This document shows, piece after piece, positions 55,506 through 64,000 of a DNA stretch of 64,000 nt (the stretch's first letter is position 1; each line of letters opens with the position of its first letter). Source of the stretch: Cycas panzhihuaensis. Lineage: Eukaryota; Cycadophyta. The notes beneath the pieces were generated by a model, which was not told the origin of the DNA, made no database searches, and worked only from the letters and a program-made list of their open reading frames with translations. The translations under genes and the position numbers were made by a program. The stretch lies in NCBI GenBank assembly GCA_023213395.1, contig CM041465.1:57357741-57421740 (forward strand), written 5' to 3'.

Positions 55506-56385
55506 GCACATGAGTGAGAAAGGACTTAAAGTACTGATAAATTGTAAGTTGCTTCCTAACTTGCAGCTTTTAGATTTGGCTTTTTGTAAACATTATGTTT
55601 TTGGAAAATAGTGTAGACTCAGGTTTAAAGTAGGGAGTCACACTGGTAAAGGCATTCTGGATTACATACATTCAGATGTATGGGGACCAGCCCCTAAAAT
55701 ATCTTATGGAGGATCATTGTATTTTGTCTCATTTATATATGATTACTCCAAGAAGGTATGGGTCTATTTTTTGAAAAGAAAATCTGAAGTTTTCAGTGTG
55801 TTTAAGCAGTTCAAGGATTTAGTTAAGAACAATACTAGTAAGATAATCAAATGTTTAAGAACTGACAATGGAGGTGAATTCAACTCTTTGGAATTTGAGA
55901 ACTATTGCAGAGAAGCTGGGATTGAAAGACACAAGACCACTAGCTATACTCTGCAGTAAAATGGCATTGCTGAGCGCATGAATAGGACACTCTTAGAAAA
56001 GGCAAGAAGCATGCTAAGTAATGCAGGAGTGAAGCAGGGCTTGTGGGCAAAAGCTGTTCAAACAGCTTGCTATCTGGTAAACAGGTCACCATCAGTTACA
56101 ATAGATTGCAAGATTCCTAAAGAGGTATGGACTGGACATCCATGTGATTATTCCAATTTAAAAGTTTTTGGTCGTGATGCTTATGCCTGGACTGACAAAT
56201 GTAAACGTTCAAAGTTAGACCCAAAATCAAAGAGATATATCTTTGTTGGTTATGGTGATAAGGATGGTGTGAAGGGATACAGGTTGTGGGATCCTACTAC
56301 CTATAAAATCACCATTAACAAAGATGTCATATTTGATGAATCTCCCCTTGTAAAATCAGACAGTGTAGAAACTAAAATGAAATAG
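55420..56385 (+). pseudogene. Integrase of the copia element
   Basis: The pre-integrase zinc part LWHQRLRHMSEKGL lies near 55486, with FCKHYVFGK near 55585. The core follows: LDYIHSDVWGPAPKISYGGS near 55660 (first Asp), CLRTDNGGEFNSLEFENYCR near 55850 (second Asp), and, after a TAA at 55957, NGIAERMNRTLLEKARSML near 55962 (Glu). The C-terminal region contains KVFGRDAYAWTDKCKRSKLD near 56164 and FVGYGDKDGVKGYRLW. All three catalytic acids are present. Two stops, each at a Gln or similar codon, break it. Confidence 0.92.
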
Positions 56386-56389
56386 GAGC

Positions 56390-57640
56390 AGCAAGATGAA
56401 CATCAACAAGTCAAGTTTGAATTGCAACCATCTGTGGAATCATAAGAGCATGAAGATCTTTCTGAAGATGAATCAACAGCAGATTCATAGGAGTATGTGG
56501 ACACTCCTCTACCAACAGTTAGAAGATCTACATGAGTTAGTCATCCACCTGACAGGTACAACCCTTCTATTTCTATTGCTTTAGTTTCTAATGATGGTGA
56601 GCCCACATGTTATTAGGAAGCAGTACATGATATCCATGGAGAGAAGTGGATAAGGGCTATGCAGGAAGAGATAGATGCTTTGAAGAAAAATAATTCATGG
56701 GACTTGGTAGAACTTCCACATGGCAAGAAGATTGTTGGTTGTAGATGGGTTTTCAGAAAGAAAATAGATGTTGATAGAAAGGTTAATAAATACAGGGCAA
56801 GACTAGTGGCTAAAGGTTTTGCACAGAAAGCAGGTATTAATTTTCATGAGATTTTTTCACCAGTTGTTAAACTTGTTTCAATTCGAGTGTTGTTAGCATT
56901 GGCAGCTTCTCTCGATTTAGAGTTGGAGCAGTTAGATGTAAAAATAACTTTTCTACATGGAGATTTAGATGAGGAGATCTATATGGATCAACCAGAAGGG
57001 TTTGTACAAGATGGCAAGAAAAGACTTGTTTGCAGGCTCAGGAAATCATTGTATGGCCTGAAGTAATCACCTAGGCAGTGGTACAAGAAGTTTGATGTCT
57101 TCATGGAGAGCCAAAACTTCAAAAGAAGTGAGTATGATCATTGTGTTTACTTTAAATTTATGGATAATGGCTTATTCATTATCTTGGCATTATATATTGA
57201 TGACATGCTGGTTGCAAGCAAGAGCATGGAAGAAATCAATAAGTTAAAGGCTTAGTTAGCTAAGACTTTTGATATGAAGGATCTAGGAGTTGCAAGACAA
57301 ATCTTAGGCATGGAGATACACAGAGATAGGAAAAATGGTAAACTATGGTTATCACAACAGAAATATGTAGAGAATGTACTAACAAGGTTTGGTATGGCAA
57401 ATGTGAAACTAGTGAGTATCCCATTGGCTTCCCACTTCAAGCTTTTTCGAATATGAGTCCTAGTAGTGAAGAAGAAAAGGCTTATATGTCTCGTGTGCCT
57501 TATGCCAGTGTAGTAGGAAGTTTGATGTATGCCATGGTATATACAAGACCTGATATTTCACATGTAGTTGGTGTAGTTAGCAAGTTTATGGCAAATCTAG
57601 GAAAGGAACATTGGGCTGTAGTGAAATGGGTGCTTTGATA
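56390..57640 (+). pseudogene. Reverse transcriptase of the copia element
   Basis: A Glu/Gln/Ser-rich linker to about 56600 is followed by the RT. MQEEIDALKKNNSWDLVELP starts at 56659, GCRWVFRKKIDVD at about 56740, YRARLVAKGFAQKAGI near 56790, and LDVKITFLHGDLDEEIYMDQ near 56935. SLYGLK ends at a TAA (57064) where Gln is expected. The catalytic box ALYIDDML is near 57190. A shift near 57430 puts the end (SRVPYASVVGSLMYAMVYTR, 57490) in another frame. Confidence 0.93.
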
Positions 57641-58157
57641 TTTGAGAGGCATGAGTGACTACTGCATCACCTTTGGAGGTACAAGTAATCAGGTTTGTGG
57701 ATATGTCGATTCAGACTTTGTAGGAGATTTAGATAAAAGAAGGTCTACTTCAGGTTATGTTTTTACTCTTGCAAATGGTCCAATTAGTTGGATGTCCAAA
57801 TTGCAGAGCACAATTGCACTGTCAACCACAGAAGCTGAATATATTACTATAGCACATGCTTGTAAAGAAGCAATGTGGTTATAGGGTCTATTGGTTGAGC
57901 TTGGAAGGAGACAAGAAAATGTAAAGGTATTTTGTGATAGTCAAAGTACCATTTACTTAACCAAGAATCCAGCTTATCATAGTAGAATAGAGCATATTAC
58001 TCTTAGGTACCATTTCATTAGACAGGTTGTAGAAGTAGGTGGAGTGGCACTTGAGAAGATTCACACCAATCAGAAATATACTAATATATTTACAAAACCA
58101 GTACTAATAGAGAAGTTCAAATGGTGTTTGACTTCTCTTGGCTTGCAGAAAAGATGA
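57641..58157 (+). pseudogene. RNase H of the copia element
   Basis: GYVDSDFVGDLDKRRSTSGY near 57700, SWMSKLQSTIALSTTEAEYI near 57785, and, after a TAG at 57885, VFCDSQSTIYLTKNPAYHSR near 57928. It ends EKFKWCLTSLGLQKR with the stop at 58155-58157. Asp, Glu and Asp of the copia RNase H active site are visible. One stop interrupts an otherwise full domain. Confidence 0.93.
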
Positions 58158-58189
58158 TGAAGGGTCCAGGAAAGGTACTGGGTAATTGT

Positions 58190-58204
58190 TGTCAAGCTGG
58201 AGAT
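58190..58204 (+). other. Polypurine-type tract of the copia element
   Basis: GTCAAGCTGGAGAT-like sequence directly before the 3' LTR, the form common in Tork-type copia. Confidence 0.6.
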
Positions 58205-58851
58205 TGTTGGGTATTATGACAACAATTATGGGGCTAAAATTATGGCATGTTTTTGGCGCAGTTTCCCTCCTTAATCTTTCTCGGGGGGTTCCAAGGGGGG
58301 CAGGAGTCCCCCTTGGCCAAGAGATATGGGGGGAGTGGAACGCCCCTCGTTAGGAGGGGGGTTCGGGGGCGATAGCCCCCAACTCAAAAAATTAGCCATG
58401 TAAACCTTATCAAAATGTAAAGAGAATCAGGGTTGGTCGATACAAATACCCTAGATTCTACAATTAAGATTTAGGTCTTGGATGTTCTTCTCATGTAGCC
58501 CACTTTAGGGCTTTTCTTATTATGTTATAATGTAATGCAATGTAACTATGATGAGGGCAGCAGCTGATTATTGTTCCTGAGAGCACTCTGTAACTATGAT
58601 GTACTGTTTCTCCATTCAACAGCAATAAAGATCGATACCTTTCCTGTGTGGATGTTTCCCTAGCACATTACTAGGGTTTTACCACGTTATATCGGGTGCA
58701 CATGTGATGTTTGGCTTTTATTTTCTTGTTACTATATAATCTCTAATTTTAGAACTTGCATGTAATTTTAAGTTTTGATTTCTATAACTAGTTGTAAGAA
58801 TGCAATAGATCTTGGTGGCAGTTAAAGGGTTAGGACTTTGTATTCTCAATA
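58205..58851 (+). repeat. 3' LTR of the copia element (647 bp)
   Basis: TGTTGGGTATTATG...TTCTCAATA. It differs from the 5' LTR by scattered changes and by a rearranged G/C-rich block around 58280-58340. Confidence 0.93.
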
Positions 58852-60634
58852 GTGGTTTGGTCTCTTTAGTTTAAGGTGGTGCCTCACGATGTTGTGAGGG
58901 CTTGAGAGGCTTCTTGAGTCCAGCCTGGATCTCAATAGCCTCAAGCACTAAACACTTTGCGATGGCGGAATTGTATGTAGTCGCCCCCATCTTATGGACT
59001 TTTACATGGACTTTAGGGTGAAGTGCATTAACAAAGAGATCCCTCTTCAATTCCTTGGGCAAAGTAGCCTTAGTGGAATTGAGGAGGTCATGAAATCGCC
59101 GCACAAGGTTACAATTCATCTCATTGTGTCCTTGTTTGAATGAAAGAAGAGATTTCAATCCACTTTCGAATGGGCGAGCCATATCAAAATAGTTGATGAA
59201 CTCATCCACAAGTTGCTGGAACGAGAAAATAGAATGGGTAGGCAGGCGATAAAACCACTTAAGGGCATCACCTTGTAAAGATCATAGGAATAGTTTCATT
59301 AGAATGTAGTCATAGGCCCAGTAATCAATGCACACCATAGAGAAACTACGGACATGCTCTGCTAGGTCTTGTGATGAAGTTCCATCGAACTTAGGAACTT
59401 TGGGAAGATGAGGCAGTAAGTTGGTTCTTAATGCCTTAATAGACAATGGTGTCGATCTATAATCCATGAAGGGACGTGCCCTTGCTTGGACTGTAGGATC
59501 GACAAATGATGTAGGGGGTAATGGACAAGGAATGGATGGGGGTAGTAGGCCCATCCCTCCTTGAGGAAATATCCCTTACTGGAAAGGGGCTTGAGGATAA
59601 GTGCGTTGAAAGGAAGCTAGGTTCCCTTGCAAAGGCGCAGCATAAGAGGCTATGCAGGATGGTAGAAAAGAAGGGTGTGGAACCAGGTTTTGTCCATATA
59701 GACTGCCTATGGGTGGCACAACCCCGTATGGATGTAACGGGTCCACCCCGTAAGCTGGAATATGATTCCCTTTACCCTGCCCCCAAGGTTGAGAAGCATA
59801 ACCTATGGGTATGTAAAAGGAAGGACCATTAGGTTGGTTTTGAGCATACGTGGGAGCAGATCTTACATGACTAGTGGTGGTAGAGTTAGTAGGACCTCTA
59901 GGCCTACTAGGAAACGCATGTGCCACATTGGTAGGTGGCATATTGGCTTGACTAGGAAAAGGTATGATAACCCCTAGCTGGGAGAAAGACATACCACAAG
60001 GGGGTCCCAAAGAACTAGGACCATGATGAGGGATAGAAGGTGCAACATGCATCCCTAAGGTAGGTGTAGGGATGGAGCGGGATGAATGTGTAAGCACGAA
60101 AGGGTTACTTGTTATGGGAGGCATAGATGCGGATGAAGACAGTGGGGTAGGAGAAGACAAGGAAGATGCTCCACTATGTAAGACATCTTCAAACCATCTA
60201 GGATGTGATTGAAGACGAGCCGCTTGAAAACACTCACTAAGGGCTTCAACCACATTGGCAAGAGGAGTATCTACATGATCATAAGAGGTAGATGGGACCT
60301 CAAATGAAGTAGATCCCTCAGGGCGCTCCTCATAAGAATCACCAACTGGATGGTGGATCTCAAGAGGAGATGGGACCTCTACCGTATAAGTAGAATGATG
60401 GGTGTCAAGTGGGTGATGCTGATCACCCAGGTACTAAATAGGATCGTTACCCTCTTAGGTGGATCCCGGAATAGATGTGGAGAACTCATGAGTTCCCGAG
60501 ACAAATGCATGATAGGCCTAATCGGAAGGGTATCCCTCCATTGTCGAATCAAAATCTGATGATGAAAGAAGATGATACGTGGGATCTTCTAACAACGAAG
60601 GTAAACCGCGTAGGTGATGTGAGAAGCGTCGCAT
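58852..60634 (-). pseudogene. gag: gag of element 4, N-terminal and core part
   Basis: Minus strand from the Met at 60634 (MRRFSHHLRGLPSLLEDPTY). A 225-codon open stretch (60253-59576) covers the Pro/Tyr/Gly/Ser-rich region, with IPAYGVDPLHPYGVVPPIGS and YGQNLVPHPSFLPS. The gag core follows: RPFMDYRSTPLSIKALRTNL near 59470, KFDGTSSQDLAEHVRSFSM near 59390, and ESGLKSLLSFKQGHNEMN near 59155. KRDLFVNALHPKVHV and LEAIEIQAGLKKPLKPSQ close it. Two stops only (59576, 59282). The copia insertion at 58851 cuts it shortly after the core; the rest is at 53526 and below. Confidence 0.9.
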
Positions 60635-60777
60635 ACAAAGCTTGCCAACACGTTAGAAGAAGGAAAAAGATGCAAAGTGTGTGTTGGGGGCTGCCCAACA
60701 AAGAGGTGAAGTGGAGGAGACCACTAAAAGGTAAAAGTACCAACAGGAAGGGATAGGAACTAGCTCCCTTACTAGCA

Positions 60778-60797
60778 AGTCCCCAGTATGGTCGCTA
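60778..60797 (-). other. Primer-binding site of element 4
   Basis: TAGCGACCATACTGGGGAC on the minus strand, one base inside the 5' LTR. It is close to the GGCGACT...TGCTGGGGACT form I recall for tRNA-Arg-primed Tat/Ogre elements; TGG is mutated to TAG. Confidence 0.6.
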
Positions 60798-60798
60798 G

Positions 60799-63559
60799 TG
60801 GATGCACGTCTATGGGATAATCACTGGGCTCGGTAGGAGTGATAATGGTCGATGGTGATATCGAAGGTGTAGACAAAAACCTACAAGTGAAGAAAGTATC
60901 ATGGAGAGCACTCCGTGTGCCAGAGCATGAGTTTGGGACCTGTGGATGATACCCAACTACCTTGAAGTGGCCCTCAATCCAGGAAAGAGAGAGGGAATAT
61001 AGGGAGGGTAGCCTGGATAGACTTGAGAGGAAGGTCCTCCCACCCTTGGATGGCTGGAAGGGTAGAAGAGGAATCCTCAAACATTTCCCTATGATGTAGG
61101 GAAACAAATGTGGACAAGGTAGGCGAGAGCCTACAATGTAGCTGGGTTCCTCTTGGTTATTTGGCCAAGTAAATAAGGCCAAGAGGAGGACAGAGAGAAA
61201 GGGAGAGAGACAACTAGGCCAAAGTTTCCTTTAACGATTCAAAGAGCAAATGAAAAAGGAAAAGGGAATAGGTGTCACACATGCAAGTAAGTAATAGCAA
61301 ATGGAATGAACCGAAAGGGTAAGTTAGGCTTTGTAGGAAAAGGAAAGGGAAGGGTAAGTTTCCTATAATGTCCTTTTCCTATGAAAGTTGAGTATATGAC
61401 ATGCAAGCATACAAGTGTAAATAAAAGATATTGTTTACCCTTTTTACTTTTATATGACTTACTTAGCTAGAACATAGATTCTAAATAAAAGTAAGAAAGG
61501 GAAATGGGGGGTAAAGGAAGGATGTGCGTACTCAGAAGATGCAGCGTCCGACGGGAGGCCTCACCCACGTGCAATGCACGTCCTTGCATCAATCCGCGGA
61601 TGCGTAACCAAGTCTTGACTTGAACAATGGGGGCTTCCTTACCTTCCCCTTTGTGAAAAGAAAGAGGAATAGAAGAAAGCAAAAGCAAAGGAGAACAACG
61701 GTAGATCTTACCGGATCTGGATATTTTATACCTTTGCGAGAGCACCACACCAACTTGCACATGCACCGGCTTATCCCTTCTAAGAAGGGGCTATAAACGA
61801 CAAGCTATATATATGCAAGTATATGTGTAATGTTTGTGTTAAAATGTTAGGAAAAACAATCGCTGTAGAAAGCTCTAAAATCCTCTCTCAAGCAAGCATG
61901 TAAATCAAGCAAATTGAAGTGAAGGGAAGCCTCAGGATGGCTAACCCTCCACTGGGTTCTCCACACAACTCTCTAGCACAATAGGATGAGAGTAAAAGTA
62001 ACTAAAGATAGCTAAGAGATACAAGGAAAAAAGAGACAAAGCATTGGGGAAATATCCAAGGTGCAGAGTTGCTATGGGCAACAATTTGGTGCACAAACCC
62101 TTGCCAATGTTATCAAGGGATACCCAACAATACAAGGGACACTACGGGGGTCTAAACAAGAGGCATGCGGGCCTAGAATTAGTGCAACAAGGGGCTGTAT
62201 ACGTTGATAATCCAATGCAGGCCTAGGGCTCATCCACTCCTAATTATCCCAAGAGGAGCATGGAGCAAGAGAAGAGAAGTTGGGAAGGGGAATGCCCTTA
62301 GAGAGAAGGACTGAGTGGGGGGTTGCCCTACCTTGCTCTCTTTACTCGACTTTGTGGTTCTTCTCCCGCTGCTCCCTTAAGGAAAACTAGTAGAGGGAAG
62401 GTAGAAACCCAGAAGCAACAACCCAAACTTTATGAAAAATAAGCTTTGTTATGGCCAAACCTGAAGAAAGCATGCAAACAAGATAAGAACTAGGTCCAAT
62501 ATGAAGTTAACTTACCATAAATCTGGGGGAAAGGGTTTGGAGGACCTGCTAGGCTAATATAGGGCAAGTTTGCCCCTATTACCAGTGGAGAAGAGGATCT
62601 CTACAAGGGTTTGTAAGAGAAATCCCAAGAGATAGCTGAAAGAGACACTTGCTGGGCGAGTTGGAGAAGAATAACACCAAAATTTGCTTGATAACACCTA
62701 GAGAGAGGCTTCCTACCATGGAAGAAGGTAGTTGCAGGCAGATCCTAGCCTAGAGTTGCAGGAAATGTAGGCTTGCAAGTACACCTGTAGCAGAAAGAGA
62801 AGAAGAACAGAAGCTACATCAGGAAATAGTTGTATTGAAGAGCAAAAAAATGATCTAAGAGTCCTCAAAATGATGAGGGTTTTGATACTTATACCCATCC
62901 CAGCCCTAAGTAAGTGAATAGGGCTGAGGTGGATATGAAGCCACATGGCAATTCCACAAGAAATGCGAGAATTGCACGATAGTTTTTAAAAAATAAATGA
63001 CAACAGTCACATCACAGTACCACAATAAACTTCGCGGTATCGCTAAGTTTACAGTGGTGTAGGACCAAAAAGCCAAAATGGCAAAAATCTAGGTTCCAAG
63101 AGCCTTAGGAGGTGATGTGGCAGGATTGGGAGGGGCTGGCCTCCTGTCCAGGTGGCTGAGACAGTCCAGAATGCATGTGGATGAAGGCAAGCAAAGCATC
63201 AACAGGTAAAGGTCCCAGAAGCAAGGTGCTAGGAGCTCAAAGTCGATGCATGAATGGGTCATACGAATCAAAAGAAGCTTGAGGTGGTGTGGAGACAGCA
63301 CAGAGGGTCGTATAGTGCTATGGAGATTTCTACCTTGCGGAAAGGTAGGTCCCGCTGGGTCATTATAGGCTTACAATATGACAAGCAGCATGAACAGGCG
63401 ACAAATGTAAAGTAATCATGCAAATGAAGTAAGTAGTCATGCAATGAGGCAATACTTCTATCAACCTTTCCAACGAAATAATACAAGTGAAAAGGAAGAA
63501 GCATACCTGAGCCTACCTGAGTCAACCTATTTGTATCCATTCTTGGTAGCTGGGAAATA
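60799..63559 (-). repeat. 5' LTR of element 4 (2,761 bp)
   Basis: Minus strand TATTTCCCAGCTACC at 63559 to CGTGCATCCA at 60799. It aligns end to end with 41154-43940. Confidence 0.92.
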
Positions 63560-63647
63560 GAAAGCAAGAGGGTTTTCTTTTCTTTTCTCTTTAAAAATCC
63601 CTAAGTTCCCAAGGATTTCAAGAAAACTAGCTCTGATACCAAATATT
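63560..63647 (-). other. Leader and initiator-Met primer site of element C
   Basis: The minus strand reads TGGTATCAGAGCTAGTTTTC at 63641-63622, a perfect match to the plant initiator-Met primer site. The TSD copy GAAAG for element 4 is at 63560-63564. Confidence 0.92.
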
Positions 63648-64000
63648 TGATCCGAATTTGAATGGAAAAGTAAAGACTTAATCCAATCAAAATAAATCTA
63701 GAACAAATTTACAATAATATTACATTAATTTGAAGATATTTTAAAATTCTCTTACAAAATTTCTTCTGTTTGTGCTCTATTAAGCATGCAAAGGACTACT
63801 ACAGCAAATTGGAAGAGAAGAACTGAGTGCTGGGCATTTTTTCAGGCTGCTGCATGTTCTTTGGAACCACTGTCATTGAAGTTTGCATGGAGTTTTGGTT
63901 ATTGATAAACAAAAGAATCCTTTTCTTGGAGAAGAATTCTGCTGGCGTCTCTTTCTTAGACTATTATGGCTACTATTTTCCTCCCTCGGCTACAACTTCA
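63648..64000 (-). repeat. 5' LTR of element C (3' 353 bp, continues beyond the window)
   Basis: Nearly identical in layout to 35459-35810, ending GGATCA before the primer site. Confidence 0.92.

Larger units (their letters stand above)
53527..58851 (+). mobile_element. Tnt1-like (Tork-type) Ty1/copia element nested in gag of element 4
   Basis: Complete structure: LTR 53527-54160, initiator-Met-like primer site, gag, protease, integrase, RT, RNase H in copia order, polypurine tract and LTR 58205-58851. Flanks GTGAT (53522-53526) and GTGGT (58852-58856) form a TSD with one difference. The gag sequence matches the Tnt1-type pattern (FNGxNxxELW, LYMTKS, CX2CX4HX4C). LTRs differ visibly, and each gene has a few stops or shifts, so it is inactive. 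Confidence 0.93.
41154..63559 (-). mobile_element. Element 4: complete Tat/Ogre-like Ty3/gypsy with both LTRs, host of a copia insertion
   Basis: Bounded by a perfect TSD GAAAG (41149-41153 and 63560-63564). Minus-strand order: 5' LTR 63559-60799, primer site, gag (split by the copia at 53527-58851), protease, RT, RNase H, integrase, antisense gene (+), divergent spacer, aRNH, polypurine tract, 3' LTR 43940-41154. Without the copia it is about 17.1 kb, large even for gypsy. By eye the first 160 bp of the two LTRs differ at roughly one base in ten, mostly transitions. It is the only complete member of the family here. Confidence 0.93.
35459..64000 (-). mobile_element. Element C: Ty3/gypsy with tRNA-iMet primer site, inserted in element 3
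   Basis: Minus strand. The 5' LTR begins at 63648 (running off the right edge), with primer site and leader to 63560. It is interrupted by element 4 (41154-63559), then gag, protease, RT, RNase H and integrase run from 41051 to 36735, followed by polypurine tract and 3' LTR to 35459. The integrase C-terminus (GEGKKLKPIRYGPF, NVKNLKMFEPSM) is of the kind found in many plant gypsy elements lacking a clear chromodomain. Family differs from elements 1-4. Confidence 0.9.

Overview
This window looks like intergenic DNA from a seed plant with a large genome. I see no host gene, no tRNA or rRNA gene, and nothing bacterial. Essentially every stretch can be assigned to an LTR retrotransposon. The evidence is plant-type Ty3/gypsy and Ty1/copia proteins, 3-kb LTRs, tRNA primer-binding sites, polypurine tracts and 5-bp target-site duplications (TSDs). 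Most reading frames are broken by stops at Gln, Trp and Arg codons, the usual C-to-T decay of methylated, silenced plant repeats. I cannot name the species.

The window is a stack of nested insertions. (0) An old copia pol fragment fills 1-1171. (1) Element 1 (+, Tat/Ogre-like gypsy) begins at 1172 inside it and is still open at 24686. (2) Element 2 (+, same family, 7490-21437, TSD AGGAG/GGGAG) sits inside element 1. (3) Element 3 (-, same family) enters element 1 at 24687 and runs to 35458. (4) Element C (-, a different gypsy family with 1,064-bp LTRs TGATCC...GGATCA and an initiator-Met primer site) enters element 3 at 35459 and runs off the right edge. (5) Element 4 (-, a sister subfamily of elements 1-3, 41154-63559, perfect TSD GAAAG) sits in the leader of element C. 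(6) A Tnt1-like copia element (+, 53527-58851, TSD GTGAT/GTGGT) sits in the gag gene of element 4.

The Tat-like family is the interesting part. In element orientation it reads: LTR - tRNA-Arg-like primer site - gag with a Pro/Tyr/Gly-rich N-terminal region and a CX2HX4HX4C knuckle - protease (DNGSS) - RT - RNase H - integrase - an antisense gene - a spacer - an extra archaeal-type RNase H (aRNH) - polypurine tract - LTR. The antisense gene is present in three copies. It carries a phase-1 intron of 114-127 bp at the same place in each copy, an N-terminal part resembling the plant mobile domain (PMD), an acidic linker and a coiled-coil C-terminus. The antisense gene and the aRNH are transcribed divergently from a shared spacer of about 1.2 kb. 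That spacer holds palindromes built on AAACT...GGTACC...AGTTT, the same architecture as a palindrome upstream of the TATA box in the LTRs.

The copies are defective in different ways. Element 2 has lost an RT catalytic Asp (FMND) and the integrase Glu, element 1 has lost the integrase Glu, element 3 has an in-frame protease-RT deletion fusion, and both aRNH copies have Asn for the first catalytic Asp. Mobility in recent time would have needed proteins supplied in trans.
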